A stretch of DNA of 64,000 nucleotides from Nocardia nova SH22a (lineage in GTDB: Bacteria; Actinomycetota; Actinomycetes; Mycobacteriales; Mycobacteriaceae). This document shows positions 32,478-42,160 of this stretch, in pieces. Where the stretch lies: contig NZ_CP006850.1 in the NCBI RefSeq assembly GCF_000523235.1, forward strand, positions 2,046,001 to 2,110,000, given 5' to 3'. The position numbers and the translations under genes were made by a program. Under the pieces are notes generated by a model. The model had not been told where the DNA came from, searched no databases, and was given only the letters and a program-made list of their open reading frames with translations. The stretch's first letter is position 1, and each line of letters opens with the position of its first letter.

Positions 32478-33368
32478 GTGACGTCGACCCGAGCTTCCGA
32501 GGGGCCGCGCCCGCCGGTACCGCCTTGGCGCGTGACCGACGAGGGCGAGCTGCGACGGATCACCGAATCCGCGAGCGGACTCTGGCGACGACATCCGCAG
32601 CGGTCGCTGGAGACCCTGGGCAGGCAGGTCGCGCTGGGCCGGGAGGCGATCATCCAACTGTTCGTCTCCATGGTGCGCGGGCGCTTCCCGTATCGGGAAT
32701 TCATCAAACAGTGCGCGTTCATGGCCAATGTGTCCGCCGCCCCAACGGTTTTCGTCGCCATCCCGATCGCGGTGGTGGTGTCGATCCAGGTCGGCGCGCT
32801 GGTGAATCAGGTCGGCGCGACCACGTTCATCGGCTCGGTCGCGGCGCTGGGCATCATCCGCCAGGGCGCGCCGCTGGTCTCCGCGCTGATGATCGCGGGT
32901 GCGGTGGGCTCGGCCATCTGCGCCGATCTCGGATCGCGGACCATCCGCGAGGAGATCGACGCCATGATGGTGATGGGCGTCGATCCGGTGCGCCGCCTGG
33001 TGGCCCCGCGCCTGGCGGCCGCCGTGCTGGTGAGCGTATTGCTGTGTGGCTTCATTGTTTTCGTCGGATTCGCCACCGCCTACATGTTCAACGTGTACGC
33101 GCAGTCGGGCACGCCCGGTTCGTTCATCGGTTCGTTCGCCTCGTTCGCGGTCGCCAACGATCTGCTGATCGCGCTGGCCAAGGCGGCGATCTTCGGGGCC
33201 CTGACCGCGATCATCGCCTGTGATGTCGGCCTGCACACCAGCGGCGGCCCGGCCGGTGTGGCCAATTCGGTGAACTCGGCAGTGGTCAGCTCGGCGCTGA
33301 TGCTGTTCGCCACCAACATCATTCTGACCCAGCTGTCGAACACGCTGCTGCCGTCGAAGGTCGTGTGA
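32478..33368 (+). CDS. yrbEA: YrbE-type (MlaE) ABC permease of the mce system, first
   Basis: 296 residues from GTG 32478 with AAAGGA upstream. It has the MlaE/YrbE permease fold: several TM helices and the conserved cytosolic loop GSRTIREEIDAMMVMGVDPVR near residue 160, which contacts the MceG-type ATPase. An N-terminal soluble stretch of about 60 residues precedes TM1. With the next gene it forms the inner-membrane channel that imports lipids or sterols delivered by the MCE proteins. The ATPase (MceG) is not encoded here. Confidence 0.92.
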   Translation: MTSTRASEGPRPPVPPWRVTDEGELRRITESASGLWRRHPQRSLETLGRQVALGREAIIQLFVSMVRGRFPYREFIKQCAFMANVSAAPTVFVAIPIAVVVSIQVGALVNQVGATTFIGSVAALGIIRQGAPLVSALMIAGAVGSAICADLGSRTIREEIDAMMVMGVDPVRRLVAPRLAAAVLVSVLLCGFIVFVGFATAYMFNVYAQSGTPGSFIGSFASFAVANDLLIALAKAAIFGALTAIIACDVGLHTSGGPAGVANSVNSAVVSSALMLFATNIILTQLSNTLLPSKVV

Positions 33369-33369
33369 G

Positions 33370-34233
33370 ATGTCGAGTTCCTACGTTCCACCCGCGGCCC
33401 GGCCGCTGCGCGCCGTCGGCAACGCGGCGATGGTCCCCGTGCACGCCAATCAGCGCCTGGGACATCAGGCGCTCACCTTCGTCCAGGCGATGTCCTCGAT
33501 TCCGTTCGTGCTCAAGCACTATCGGAAGGAACTGGCCAGGCTCACCGCCGATGTCAGCTGGGGCAACGGGTCGCTGATCGTCGGCGGCGGCACCATCGGC
33601 GTGGTGTTCATCCTGTGCTCACTCGGCGGGATCATCGTCGGGATGGAGTCGTTCACCGCGCTGAACCTGCTCACCATGAGCCCGCTGACCGGCGCCATCT
33701 CCGGATTCGCGACCACCCGCGAACTGGCGCCGATCCTGGCGACCCTGGCGTTCGCGATCCAGTCCGGCTGCCGCTTCACCGCACAGCTGGGGTCGATGCG
33801 CATCTCGGAGGAGATCGACGCCCTGGAATCGATTGCGATCCGGCCGCTTCCGTATCTGGTCTCCACCCGGATGATCGCGGCGACGGTGACCATCGTCCCG
33901 CTTTACACCATCGGACTGGCCGCGGCCTATCTGACCACCAAGATCACGGTGCTGTTCCTCGGCGGCACCACCTCGGGCACCTACGACCACTACTTCTTCC
34001 AGTTCCTGCTCGGTCCGGACCTGTTCTACTCGCTGCTCAAGGTCGTGTTCTTCACGATGCTGGCCACCTTCATCCAGTGCTACTACGGATATGTCGCCAG
34101 TGGCGGCCCGGAGGGTGTCGGGGTGGCGGCCGGGCGCGCGATCAAGATGGTGATCGTCGTGATGGTTTTCGCGGATCTGTTTCTCACCCTGGCGATTTGG
34201 GGGATCGACCCCGGATTCCGGATCTCAGGATAG
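33370..34233 (+). CDS. yrbEB: YrbE-type (MlaE) ABC permease, second
   Basis: 287 residues, starting right after the first permease. Same fold; conserved loop GSMRISEEIDALESIAIRPL (about residues 145-164) is the ATPase-contact region. It pairs with the first permease as a heterodimer, the rule in actinobacterial mce operons. N-terminal MSSSYVPPAARPLRAVGN is soluble. Followed directly by the first MCE protein. Confidence 0.92.
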   Translation: MSSSYVPPAARPLRAVGNAAMVPVHANQRLGHQALTFVQAMSSIPFVLKHYRKELARLTADVSWGNGSLIVGGGTIGVVFILCSLGGIIVGMESFTALNLLTMSPLTGAISGFATTRELAPILATLAFAIQSGCRFTAQLGSMRISEEIDALESIAIRPLPYLVSTRMIAATVTIVPLYTIGLAAAYLTTKITVLFLGGTTSGTYDHYFFQFLLGPDLFYSLLKVVFFTMLATFIQCYYGYVASGGPEGVGVAAGRAIKMVIVVMVFADLFLTLAIWGIDPGFRISG

Positions 34234-35679
34234 GTGTCGTTCGTGATTCTCGATCCCAGTGGCCGCGGCGCCACCGCGCGGCAGCTCACGCTGTCCGGTA
34301 TCGCGATGCTGCTCGTGCTGGCCACGCTGATGTATCTGCTGGTGTTGCGCTACACCGGCCATTTCACCGAGAAGGTGCCGGTCGACGCCATCCTGACCAG
34401 TACCGGCGACGGACTGCCCAGTCATGCCGACGTGAAGTTCCGCGGCATGGTGGTGGGCAGCGTGGATTCGGTCGAGGTGGTCGCCAAGGGTGCACGCCAG
34501 CGTGCCGAGCTCGGACTGAAACCCGGTGTCGCCGAGACTATTCCGGCCAGCGTGACCGCCCGTGTCATTCCGAGCAACCTGTTCGGCGTCACCGCGGTGG
34601 AACTGGTCGACAACGGCCCGGACCACGCGAAGCTGCACTCCGGGGCGACCATCCAGGAGGACACCGGCGCCGCCACGATCCAGTTGCAGACCACGCTCAA
34701 CGTGCTGCGCAATGTGCTGACCAATATCCAGCCCGAGAAGCTGGGCCGGGTGCTGGCGACGCTGTCGGCGGCGCTGGAACCCTCGGCCCGGGTGCCGGGT
34801 TCGACCATCGAGCGGCTCGACACCTGGCTCACCCAGGTGCACGACATTCCCCAGATCGGTGATCTGCTGGGCAATCTCGGCCGGGCCGCGAGCGCGCTGA
34901 GCGCGTCGGCGCCGGAACTGGTGGGCGTACTGTCGGATTCGGTCACGACCGCGCGGACGCTGACCGAGCGGCGATCGAATCTGGTCGCGCTGCTGACCAA
35001 TGCGGGCGGTGCGGTCGATTCGGTGAACGGATTGTTCGCCCGCAACCCCGATTCCGGAAAGTTTCTGGTCGCCGGTCTGGACGATCTGTTCGGCGGCCTG
35101 GCCAGGGATCCGGACGCGATTCCCTTCACCGCCGCCAATCTGAACACCGCGCTGCAGCGGCTGACGACCACCTTCCACTGGGGTCCGAAACATCAGATGG
35201 TGTGGGCGATGGACGCCTCGCTGACGCCGTTCCAGCAGTACACGGCCGCGGACTGCCCGCACTACGGCGACCAGTACGGTCCGCGCTGCGGCGGGTCGAG
35301 CGTGCCGGATCAGGCGCCGCCGCAGGTGTATCCGCAGCAGCAGTTACCGCGCTGGCTGGATGCCGCCGGACCACGCCCGGCGCCCGCGGCGGTGCCCGCC
35401 GCTCCGGCGAACCAGCCGCTGTTTCCGGGACTGCCCGCGTTGCCGGGATTCCCCGCCGTGCCGGGTATTCCGGGACTGCCGCAGATCCCGGGAATCACCG
35501 CGCCCGCGGCCGATCGCGGCGGTGCGGCCGTCCACCCGGCCGCGTTGCGTGGGCCCGCGGCGGTCGCCGCGGTGGTCGGCGGCGTGCCGAACATGGCGCA
35601 GCTGCTGCTGCTGGAACCGATCCTCGCCGGTGGCTATCTGACCGTCAGCGACCTTCCGGAAGGTGGTGTCGCACAGTGA
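34234..35679 (+). CDS. mceA: MCE-family protein, MceA position
   Basis: 481 residues from a GTG. One N-terminal TM anchor (about residues 16-38) precedes the MCE domain (about 45-125: VDAILTSTGDGLPSHADVKF, GMVVGSVDSVEVV). A long helical section follows (150-320), then a Pro/Gly-rich tail with PG repeats such as FPGLPALPGFPAVPGIPGLP (about 400-425). MCE proteins form the hexameric tube that carries lipid across the envelope. The tail is longer than usual for MceA and may reach the cell wall or interact with other subunits. Confidence 0.92.
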   Translation: MSFVILDPSGRGATARQLTLSGIAMLLVLATLMYLLVLRYTGHFTEKVPVDAILTSTGDGLPSHADVKFRGMVVGSVDSVEVVAKGARQRAELGLKPGVAETIPASVTARVIPSNLFGVTAVELVDNGPDHAKLHSGATIQEDTGAATIQLQTTLNVLRNVLTNIQPEKLGRVLATLSAALEPSARVPGSTIERLDTWLTQVHDIPQIGDLLGNLGRAASALSASAPELVGVLSDSVTTARTLTERRSNLVALLTNAGGAVDSVNGLFARNPDSGKFLVAGLDDLFGGLARDPDAIPFTAANLNTALQRLTTTFHWGPKHQMVWAMDASLTPFQQYTAADCPHYGDQYGPRCGGSSVPDQAPPQVYPQQQLPRWLDAAGPRPAPAAVPAAPANQPLFPGLPALPGFPAVPGIPGLPQIPGITAPAADRGGAAVHPAALRGPAAVAAVVGGVPNMAQLLLLEPILAGGYLTVSDLPEGGVAQ

Positions 35680-36698
35680 AATCGACCAAGGCGCTGATCG
35701 GCTTCGCCCTGTTCGCGGTGGTCGCCGTCGCGCTCACCACGACGATCTACTCCACGCTCCAGCGTTCGGTCCCGGGGTCGACGGACAAGTACTCGGCGGT
35801 GTTCACCGACGTCCTGGGCCTGCGGGTCGGCGACGACGTGCGGATGGCCGGGGTCCGGGTGGGCCGGGTCGACAAGATCGACTTCGCCGACGACTACAAG
35901 GCCGGTGTGGAATTCAGCATCCGCGACAACCAGCATCTGACCACGACCACCAAGGCGATGGTGCGATACCAGAACCTGATCGGCCAGCGCTACATCGCGC
36001 TCGCGGCGGGCCAGGACGCCGGGCAGCCGCTACCGGCCGGAGGGAAGATCCCGATCGAGCACACCGAACCGTCCTTCGACGTCTCGGCCCTGCTGTCCGG
36101 ATTCGAACCGCTGTTCTCGGTCTTGCAGCCGGATCAGGTGAATTCGTTGTCGGACACGCTGATTCAGGCTTTGCAGGGCAATCAGGTGTCGCTGAGCACG
36201 CTCATCACCCAGGCCGCGCAGCTGGCCGGGACCTTCGGCCAGCGCGACAAGATCCTCGGTGACGTGGTGTCGAATCTCAGCACGGTGATGTCGGGCCTGG
36301 CGCATCGCAGCAACGAGCTGGAAACCCTGATAACCCAGACCCGTTCGCTGATGGACGGCCTCTACGCGCAGGGTGAGGCGCTGAAGTCCTCGGTGGATCA
36401 GGTGGCCACCTCCACCGATTCGCTGGTCGGGCTGATCGGCCAGGTCAAACCGGGGGTGGCGGCCGCGCAGGACAAGGCCACCTCCGGTGTGGCGCTGCTG
36501 CTGCTCAACGGCGCGGCACTCGATCGCGCGGCCGTGCAGCTGCCGAACATGCTGAACCGGATCGCGCAGTTCACCAGTTACGGCGCCTACGCCAACGCCT
36601 ACTTCTGCGGTCTGGACGTGTCGTTGTGGGGTGTCCTGCTGCCGCCGGGGCTGTTCTCCCAGATCGGCGGTAACTCGCATACGGAGGTGTGCCGGTGA
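35676..36698 (+). CDS. mceB: MCE-family protein, MceB position
   Basis: 340 residues; GTG 35676 overlaps the previous stop by 4 bp. TM anchor at about residues 6-27 (GFALFAVVAVALTTTIYSTL), MCE domain about 35-115 (GLRVGDDVRMAGVRVGRVDK), helical needle-like region 130-300. The C-terminus ends with ANAYFCGLDVS and GGNSHTEVCR; the two Cys could form a disulfide. Part of the Mce tube. Confidence 0.92.
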   Translation: MKSTKALIGFALFAVVAVALTTTIYSTLQRSVPGSTDKYSAVFTDVLGLRVGDDVRMAGVRVGRVDKIDFADDYKAGVEFSIRDNQHLTTTTKAMVRYQNLIGQRYIALAAGQDAGQPLPAGGKIPIEHTEPSFDVSALLSGFEPLFSVLQPDQVNSLSDTLIQALQGNQVSLSTLITQAAQLAGTFGQRDKILGDVVSNLSTVMSGLAHRSNELETLITQTRSLMDGLYAQGEALKSSVDQVATSTDSLVGLIGQVKPGVAAAQDKATSGVALLLLNGAALDRAAVQLPNMLNRIAQFTSYGAYANAYFCGLDVSLWGVLLPPGLFSQIGGNSHTEVCR

Positions 36699-37729
36699 TG
36701 GCCCGAATGCCGCGACCGAGACTGCCGAAGGTTCTCGGTTTCCTGCGCAACCGGTACCTGCGACTGGGCCTGATCGCCTCGGCCGCGGTGGTGATCCTGC
36801 TGATCGGCTCCAGCACCCTGACCCAGGCGCGACTGGGGGACAAGACGATTCACGCGGAGTTCGCCCAGGCGGCCGGGCTGCGGGCCGGTGCCACCGTGGA
36901 CGTGTCGGGTATCGAGGTCGGGGCGGTGCGGGCCGTGCGCCTCGAGAACGCCAAGGTGGTCGTGGACCTGAAGGTGCGCCGCGACCTGCGGCTGGGCGAC
37001 GACGCGCGGGCCGCGATCAAGATGTCCACCATTCTCGGTCGTCTGCATGTCGATCTCACTCCGGGCAATGGAAAGGGACTGCCGGACAACCGGATTCGCC
37101 TGGACCACACCAGCGTGCCCTACAACCTGAGCAAGGTGATCCAGGACCCGCAGTACAAGGCGTCCTTCGAGCGGATCGAGCGGATCGACCCGCAGAAATT
37201 GCGCCAGGCGCTCGACACCATGAACCAGCAGATGGGCGATTCCCCGCAGCTGGCGGTGCAGGCGCTCGACAGTATCGGCTCGCTGGCGAAGGTGATCAAC
37301 GATCGCCGCGACGAGGTCGACACCCTGCTCAAGGGCATGGATCAGGTCTCCCAGCTGGTCTCGGACAATCAGAACAGCGTGCTGATGCTGCTGACCCGCG
37401 GTGAGGCCATCGGGCAGGCGGTGCAGCAGCGCCAGCAGTTGCTGAAGAACCTGCTCGACAATGTCGCGTCGCTGTCGAAGTTGTTGCAGGACATGGGGTT
37501 GGAGAACAACAACCAGTTCGGCCCGATGATCCGGGATCTGAACACCATGTCCGAAGGGCTGGAGAAGAACAAGGCCAACCTGGACCGGCTCTACGAGATC
37601 ATGCCGGTCGGCGTGCGGCAGTTCAACAACGTACTGGGCAACGGCCCCTACGGCGATGTGTATGTGCCGTGGGGTCTGTTCCCCGACAACTGGATCTGTT
37701 TCGCCCAGGTCGTACAGGGGTGCAAGTGA
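36695..37729 (+). CDS. mceC: MCE-family protein, MceC position
   Basis: 344 residues from GTG 36695 (GTGA overlap with mceB; GGAGG at 7-nt spacing). ATG 36698 is one codon later and also possible. TM anchor about 22-42 (LGLIASAAVVILLIGSSTL), MCE domain about 50-130 (GLRAGATVDVSGIEVGAVRA), long coiled-coil-like helix 150-310. The C-terminus ends PDNWICFAQVVQGCK with two Cys. Confidence 0.92.
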   Translation: MMARMPRPRLPKVLGFLRNRYLRLGLIASAAVVILLIGSSTLTQARLGDKTIHAEFAQAAGLRAGATVDVSGIEVGAVRAVRLENAKVVVDLKVRRDLRLGDDARAAIKMSTILGRLHVDLTPGNGKGLPDNRIRLDHTSVPYNLSKVIQDPQYKASFERIERIDPQKLRQALDTMNQQMGDSPQLAVQALDSIGSLAKVINDRRDEVDTLLKGMDQVSQLVSDNQNSVLMLLTRGEAIGQAVQQRQQLLKNLLDNVASLSKLLQDMGLENNNQFGPMIRDLNTMSEGLEKNKANLDRLYEIMPVGVRQFNNVLGNGPYGDVYVPWGLFPDNWICFAQVVQGCK

Positions 37730-38832
37730 TGAAGTTGCGTGTACTGGCCAAATTCGCCGTCGTCTGCGTGGTCGCGGCCGCGGGTTCGGGCTGTTCACTG
37801 CTGCCGGGCACACTCGGCACCGCCGCGAACCAGGCTCTCGGCGACCATCTGCGCATCAGCGCCGACTTCGAGAACGTGGCCGGACTGTATGCCGGTAACG
37901 AGGTGGATGTGCTCGGTGTGCCGGTGGGCACGGTCGAATCGGTGGAAGCGAAGGGCAGCTACGTCCAGGTCGTGATGCAGGTCGACAAGGGTGTGAGTAT
38001 TCCCGCGGATGCCATGGCGGCGCTGGTGAATCCGCAGTTGATCACCAACCGCCACATCGAACTGGCGCCCGCCTACGACGGGCACGGGCCGACCATGGCC
38101 GACGGCGCCCATATTCCGTTGCCGCGCACCAGAACTCCGGTGGAACTCGACCGCATCATGCAGACCTTCGATCAGATCGGCGCGAGCCTGAAGGGGGACA
38201 GCGACACCGGTCCGATGGCGAGCCGGGTGTTGTTCCCGCTGCTCAACGGCAACGGCGACAAGTTGAAGGAGACGCTGGACGCGCTGTCGGGCGCCTTCGA
38301 GACCACCTTCGCCAACAAGGACCAGATATCCAACACGATCGTCAAACTCAACGACATCACGCAGGTCATCGCCCAGAACGACCAGACCGTCCGCGATTTC
38401 AGCGGCCGGCTCACCGAGCTGATCAGCCTGATGGGTGAGCAGGCCCCGGGCCTGCAGGCGGTGCTGACCCAGCTCAACGACTTCGTCGCCAATACGTCGG
38501 CGGTGGTGGGCCAGAACAAGGATCAGCTCGCCGGTGCGCTGAATCGGTTCGTCGCCATCAGCAACCAGATGCGCGCCAATGCCCGCAACCTCACCGAGAT
38601 CGTGGATGTGACCCCGCTGATGTTCCAGAACCTGGCCAATGCCACCAGCTACGAACATCGGGCGCTGCGCCTGCACGGGCTGCTCGACAAATCCGTCCTC
38701 GACGGCGAGGCGCTGTCGACCTTCTGTGAGCGGGTGGCGATGCGCCTCGACGGTTGCCGCACCGGGAAGATCGCCGATATGGGACCGGACTTCGGAATCA
38801 CCGCCGCACTCCTGGGGATCAGCGGAAAATGA
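37729..38832 (+). CDS. mceD: MCE-family protein, MceD position, possible lipoprotein
   Basis: 367 residues; ATG 37729 shares a base with the mceC stop. Signal LRVLAKFAVVCVVAAAGSGC ends in Cys at about 22. The -3 position is Gly rather than Leu/Val, so lipidation is possible but not certain. MCE domain GLYAGNEVDVLGVPVGTVES (about 50-70) onward; the segment NPQLITNRHIELAPAYDGHG is typical of MceD. Most MceD proteins have a TM anchor, so the Cys is noteworthy. Confidence 0.9.
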   Translation: MKLRVLAKFAVVCVVAAAGSGCSLLPGTLGTAANQALGDHLRISADFENVAGLYAGNEVDVLGVPVGTVESVEAKGSYVQVVMQVDKGVSIPADAMAALVNPQLITNRHIELAPAYDGHGPTMADGAHIPLPRTRTPVELDRIMQTFDQIGASLKGDSDTGPMASRVLFPLLNGNGDKLKETLDALSGAFETTFANKDQISNTIVKLNDITQVIAQNDQTVRDFSGRLTELISLMGEQAPGLQAVLTQLNDFVANTSAVVGQNKDQLAGALNRFVAISNQMRANARNLTEIVDVTPLMFQNLANATSYEHRALRLHGLLDKSVLDGEALSTFCERVAMRLDGCRTGKIADMGPDFGITAALLGISGK

Positions 38833-40082
38833 CACCTTCCTTTCGCAGAAAAGCCTGCCGCCGGACCGCTTTCGCGGCCATCGTGACCGCGACCACGGTG
38901 GGAGTGAGCGGCTGCGGCGTGACGTTGCAGAACATGCCGATGCCGAAACCGGGTATCGGCGGCCCCGGCTACACCGTGCACGCCGCCTTCACCGATGTGC
39001 TCAATCTGCCCGATCACGCTCATGTGCGGATCGGTGGTACCGATATCGGCACCGTCACCTCGATCGAGACGACGAATTTCATCGCCGACGTGAAAATGGA
39101 GATCCGCCAGGACATCACGCTGCCGCGCGGCACCACGGTGGAATTGCGTCAGGCCACACCGCTGGGTGACATGTTCGTGGCGATGACGCTGCCCTCGGCG
39201 CAGGAGGCGGGCCCGCCGCTGCACGACGGTGAGACCATCGGCACCGATCACACCGGAACCGCCGCCTCGGTCGAACAGTTGATGATGTCGGTGGCGATGC
39301 TGGTCAACGGCGGCGGTATCAATCAGGCCGCGCAGATCACCTCGCAGATGAATTCGATGTTCGCCGGGCGCGGGCCGCAGTTGACCCACCTGCTGAACGA
39401 ATTGACCAGTGTGATCACCGCACTCAATCAGCGCACCGGTGATATCGACGCCACCCTGCAGGGCCTCAACGGCTTGTCCGGGGAGCTCGCCCGCCGCAAG
39501 AAGGAACTCGGCGAGGCCGCCGACACCTTCCCCGCGCTGCTGGGCCTGGTCAACGAGAACAATCAGCGCATCATCGATCTGACGACCAAGGTGTCGACGA
39601 CGATGGCGGCGCTCGGAGATTTCACCGATACGTCCGGACCGCAGTTCCTGAGCCTGTTCGACAGTATTCAGAAATTGATGACGGGCTTCACCCAGATGGA
39701 CGGCAATCTCACCGGGGCGCTGAACGAACTCGGCGAGTTGTATCCCGGCTTCATGGCCAGCTTCCGCGGGCCCGGTCTCGCGGTCATGCCGGTGGTGTCG
39801 TATCTGAGCATCGGCGCGCTGAGCGATCCGCACGGCAGCCGGTGGCCCGAGATCGGCGATGTGCCGGCCTTCATCGGCAGTCTGACCCAGGTGTTCGAGA
39901 AGGTGTTCGGCCGGGTGATCAGCCCGCCGCGGATACCGGGGGTGAATCCGCCGGAGGCGCCCGGTGCGGCCGCGCCGGGGCAGGCGCCACCCGAATCGGC
40001 GCAACCCGGAACGGCACAACCGGATTCGGCGCAGCCGGATCCCGCACAACCCGAAACTACCCAGCCGGACGGTGACCGATGA
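38829..40082 (+). CDS. mceE: MCE-family lipoprotein, MceE (LprK-like) position
   Basis: 417 residues; ATGA overlap with mceD. Signal peptide FAAIVTATTVGVSGC with a clear lipobox VSGC, Cys at about residue 29. MCE domain from GPGYTVHAAFTDVLNLPDHA; the segment LPRGTTVELRQATPLGDMFV is characteristic of the LprK/MceE type. The C-terminus is Pro/Gln-rich, with AQPDSAQPDPAQPETTQPDG in tandem, unusually repetitive for this family. Confidence 0.92.
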   Translation: MTPSFRRKACRRTAFAAIVTATTVGVSGCGVTLQNMPMPKPGIGGPGYTVHAAFTDVLNLPDHAHVRIGGTDIGTVTSIETTNFIADVKMEIRQDITLPRGTTVELRQATPLGDMFVAMTLPSAQEAGPPLHDGETIGTDHTGTAASVEQLMMSVAMLVNGGGINQAAQITSQMNSMFAGRGPQLTHLLNELTSVITALNQRTGDIDATLQGLNGLSGELARRKKELGEAADTFPALLGLVNENNQRIIDLTTKVSTTMAALGDFTDTSGPQFLSLFDSIQKLMTGFTQMDGNLTGALNELGELYPGFMASFRGPGLAVMPVVSYLSIGALSDPHGSRWPEIGDVPAFIGSLTQVFEKVFGRVISPPRIPGVNPPEAPGAAAPGQAPPESAQPGTAQPDSAQPDPAQPETTQPDGDR

Positions 40083-41272
40083 ATACGCCGTTGTGGAACT
40101 GGCTGGTGCGTCACCGTATCGCGCTGGCCAACCTCAGCCTGATCGTGGTGCTGGTGATCGGCGCCGGATATCTGGGCCGATATGTGCTGCGGCTCAACCC
40201 GATTCCGCATACCTTCACCGTCACCGTGCAGCTGGCGACCTCCGGTGGCATCCTGCCCGGTAACGACGTGACCTTCCGCGGTACCCGGGTCGGCAAGGTC
40301 GCCGATGTGCGGGTGTCCGGGGACGGGATCGACGCGATCGCCGAAATCGAGGACAGCGCCAAGATTCCCGTCGGCGGGACCGTGCATGTGGGCCGGTTGT
40401 CGGCGGCGGGGGAGCAGTACCTCGACTTCCGTCCCGACGCCGACACCGGGCCGTATCTGGCGGCGGGCGCGGTGGTCGAACGGGCGCGGACCAGTGTGCC
40501 GATTCCGGTGCAGAATCTGCTGACCGATCTCAGCGGATTCATCGGCGGGATGAATCCCGATCGGCTCAATGTGGTCATCGACGAACTGGACAAGGCCCTC
40601 GCCGGTGGCCCGGATCGCCTGCGCAACATGATCTCCGGTATCAGCCGCGCCATGGCGGGGCTGACCGATCTGCTGCCGCAGACCCAGCAACTGCTCGAGA
40701 ACCTCGAGGTGATCGCCGACACGACCCAGTACGCCCAGCCCGATCTGGGCACCTTGACCGCGGCCGGTAGCGCGCTGTTCCAGCAGGCCACGGCCGCCGA
40801 CGCCGAGATCCGGAAATTCCTCGATCAGGGACCCGCCGAGCTCGACACGCTCGGTTCGGTGCTGAAGCAGAATGTGGACCCGATGACCGATCTGGTCACC
40901 AATTTCGTGGCCATCACCAAGGCCGCCAAACTGCGTCAGCCTGCCATCGAGGCGCTGTTTCCCGCACTGCGCCAAGGCATTCAGGCGCTGGGCGTACCCG
41001 CGCACGACGGCGCGTATCACACGCTCGCGGACTTCTGGCCGCGGCCGACGTGCGAGTACGACACCATTCCGTTGAACCCCACGAAGGTGGTAACCGATAC
41101 CCGGGTGCGGCTGTACAACTACTGCCTCACCGCCGATCCCGCACTGCAGGTGCGTGGTTCGGCCGACGCACCCCGGCCGAATGTGCCGGACAACGGCTCC
41201 GGGCCGCCGCCGGGAGTGACCGGGAACGAACTGTCCCGGCCCGTCCCGACCGGCCCGATCCCCGCCAACTAG
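40079..41272 (+). CDS. mceF: MCE-family protein, MceF position
   Basis: 397 residues; ATGA overlap with mceE. TM anchor about residues 12-34 (RIALANLSLIVVLVIGAGYL), MCE domain from about 48 (VQLATSGGILPGNDVTFRGT). Helical region to about 310, then DFWPRPTCEYDTIPLNPTKV and YNYCLTADPAL with two Cys, a common MceF ending. Completes the six-MCE set A-F. Confidence 0.92.
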   Translation: MNTPLWNWLVRHRIALANLSLIVVLVIGAGYLGRYVLRLNPIPHTFTVTVQLATSGGILPGNDVTFRGTRVGKVADVRVSGDGIDAIAEIEDSAKIPVGGTVHVGRLSAAGEQYLDFRPDADTGPYLAAGAVVERARTSVPIPVQNLLTDLSGFIGGMNPDRLNVVIDELDKALAGGPDRLRNMISGISRAMAGLTDLLPQTQQLLENLEVIADTTQYAQPDLGTLTAAGSALFQQATAADAEIRKFLDQGPAELDTLGSVLKQNVDPMTDLVTNFVAITKAAKLRQPAIEALFPALRQGIQALGVPAHDGAYHTLADFWPRPTCEYDTIPLNPTKVVTDTRVRLYNYCLTADPALQVRGSADAPRPNVPDNGSGPPPGVTGNELSRPVPTGPIPAN

Positions 41273-41284
41273 GAGTGAAAAAGT

Positions 41285-42124
41285 ATGACTGCCGAGAAGA
41301 CCGACGAGCCGGAGGACCGCGCAGAGGACCGCACCGAAGTGATCGAGTCCGCCGCGCCGGGTGAGGGGGACGCCGCCACGGAGTCCGGGACGGCAACTCC
41401 GCCTGCCGCTGAAGCCGAGTCTGCGACGGCAGCCGCGCCCGCCGCTGCCTCCGAGTCCGCGACGTCGGCAGCCTCGGAGGCAGCAGGCGGGTCCGGAGCC
41501 GCGACGGGAACCGTGGCCGCATCCGAATCTGCCGACAGTGCCTCCGCTGGCGCATCAGTGAATGAATCTGCCGCGGAGAAGGTTTCGCTCCTGTCACGGC
41601 TGCGCCCGAGGGGCGGCCGGGGGACGAAGGTGGCCCTGCGCGCGGCCGTGGCGGTCGTGCTCGGCGCGGCGGTCGGCAGCAGTATCTACTTCTACACCCA
41701 GAACAAGGACCACCAGGACGTGCTGGACGCACAGGCCGAGGCCCGGCAGGCCGCCTGCGCCTACGGGCCGGTGGTGTCGACCTACGACTCCAAGCACCTC
41801 GACCAGTACGTGCGCGATGTGCTGGCGGGCGCGACCGGCGACTGGCGCAAGCAGTTCGAATCCAACAGCAAGGATCTCGGCGATGTGCTGGCCAAGGGCG
41901 AGGTGGTCGCGAAGTCGACCGATGTGCAGTGCGCGATCCGGTCCGCCGACAAGAACTCCGCGGAGGCGATCGTGGTGATCGGCCAGACCATCACGAGTCT
42001 GGGCACCCAGGGCAAACCGGAACCGGGACAGCTGTCGACGGTGATGCGGCTGGAGAAGCACGACGGGCACTGGCTGGTCGGCAAGATCAGCACACCGCTG
42101 GCTCCGCTACCACCGCAGTCCTAG
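41285..42124 (+). CDS. Mce-associated membrane protein (Mas)
   Basis: 279 residues. The first ~100 are disordered and Ala/Ser/Glu-rich (acidic); one TM helix at about 116-137 (VALRAAVAVVLGAAVGSSIY); then an extracytoplasmic NTF2-like domain of ~140 residues, as in Mce-associated proteins at the end of mce operons. AGGAG precedes the ATG after the mceF stop. Such proteins stabilise the Mce complex. The long acidic N-terminus is a local peculiarity. Confidence 0.88.
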   Translation: MTAEKTDEPEDRAEDRTEVIESAAPGEGDAATESGTATPPAAEAESATAAAPAAASESATSAASEAAGGSGAATGTVAASESADSASAGASVNESAAEKVSLLSRLRPRGGRGTKVALRAAVAVVLGAAVGSSIYFYTQNKDHQDVLDAQAEARQAACAYGPVVSTYDSKHLDQYVRDVLAGATGDWRKQFESNSKDLGDVLAKGEVVAKSTDVQCAIRSADKNSAEAIVVIGQTITSLGTQGKPEPGQLSTVMRLEKHDGHWLVGKISTPLAPLPPQS

Positions 42125-42160
42125 CCGAAACGCATCGAAACCTAAGGACGGGCAACAACT

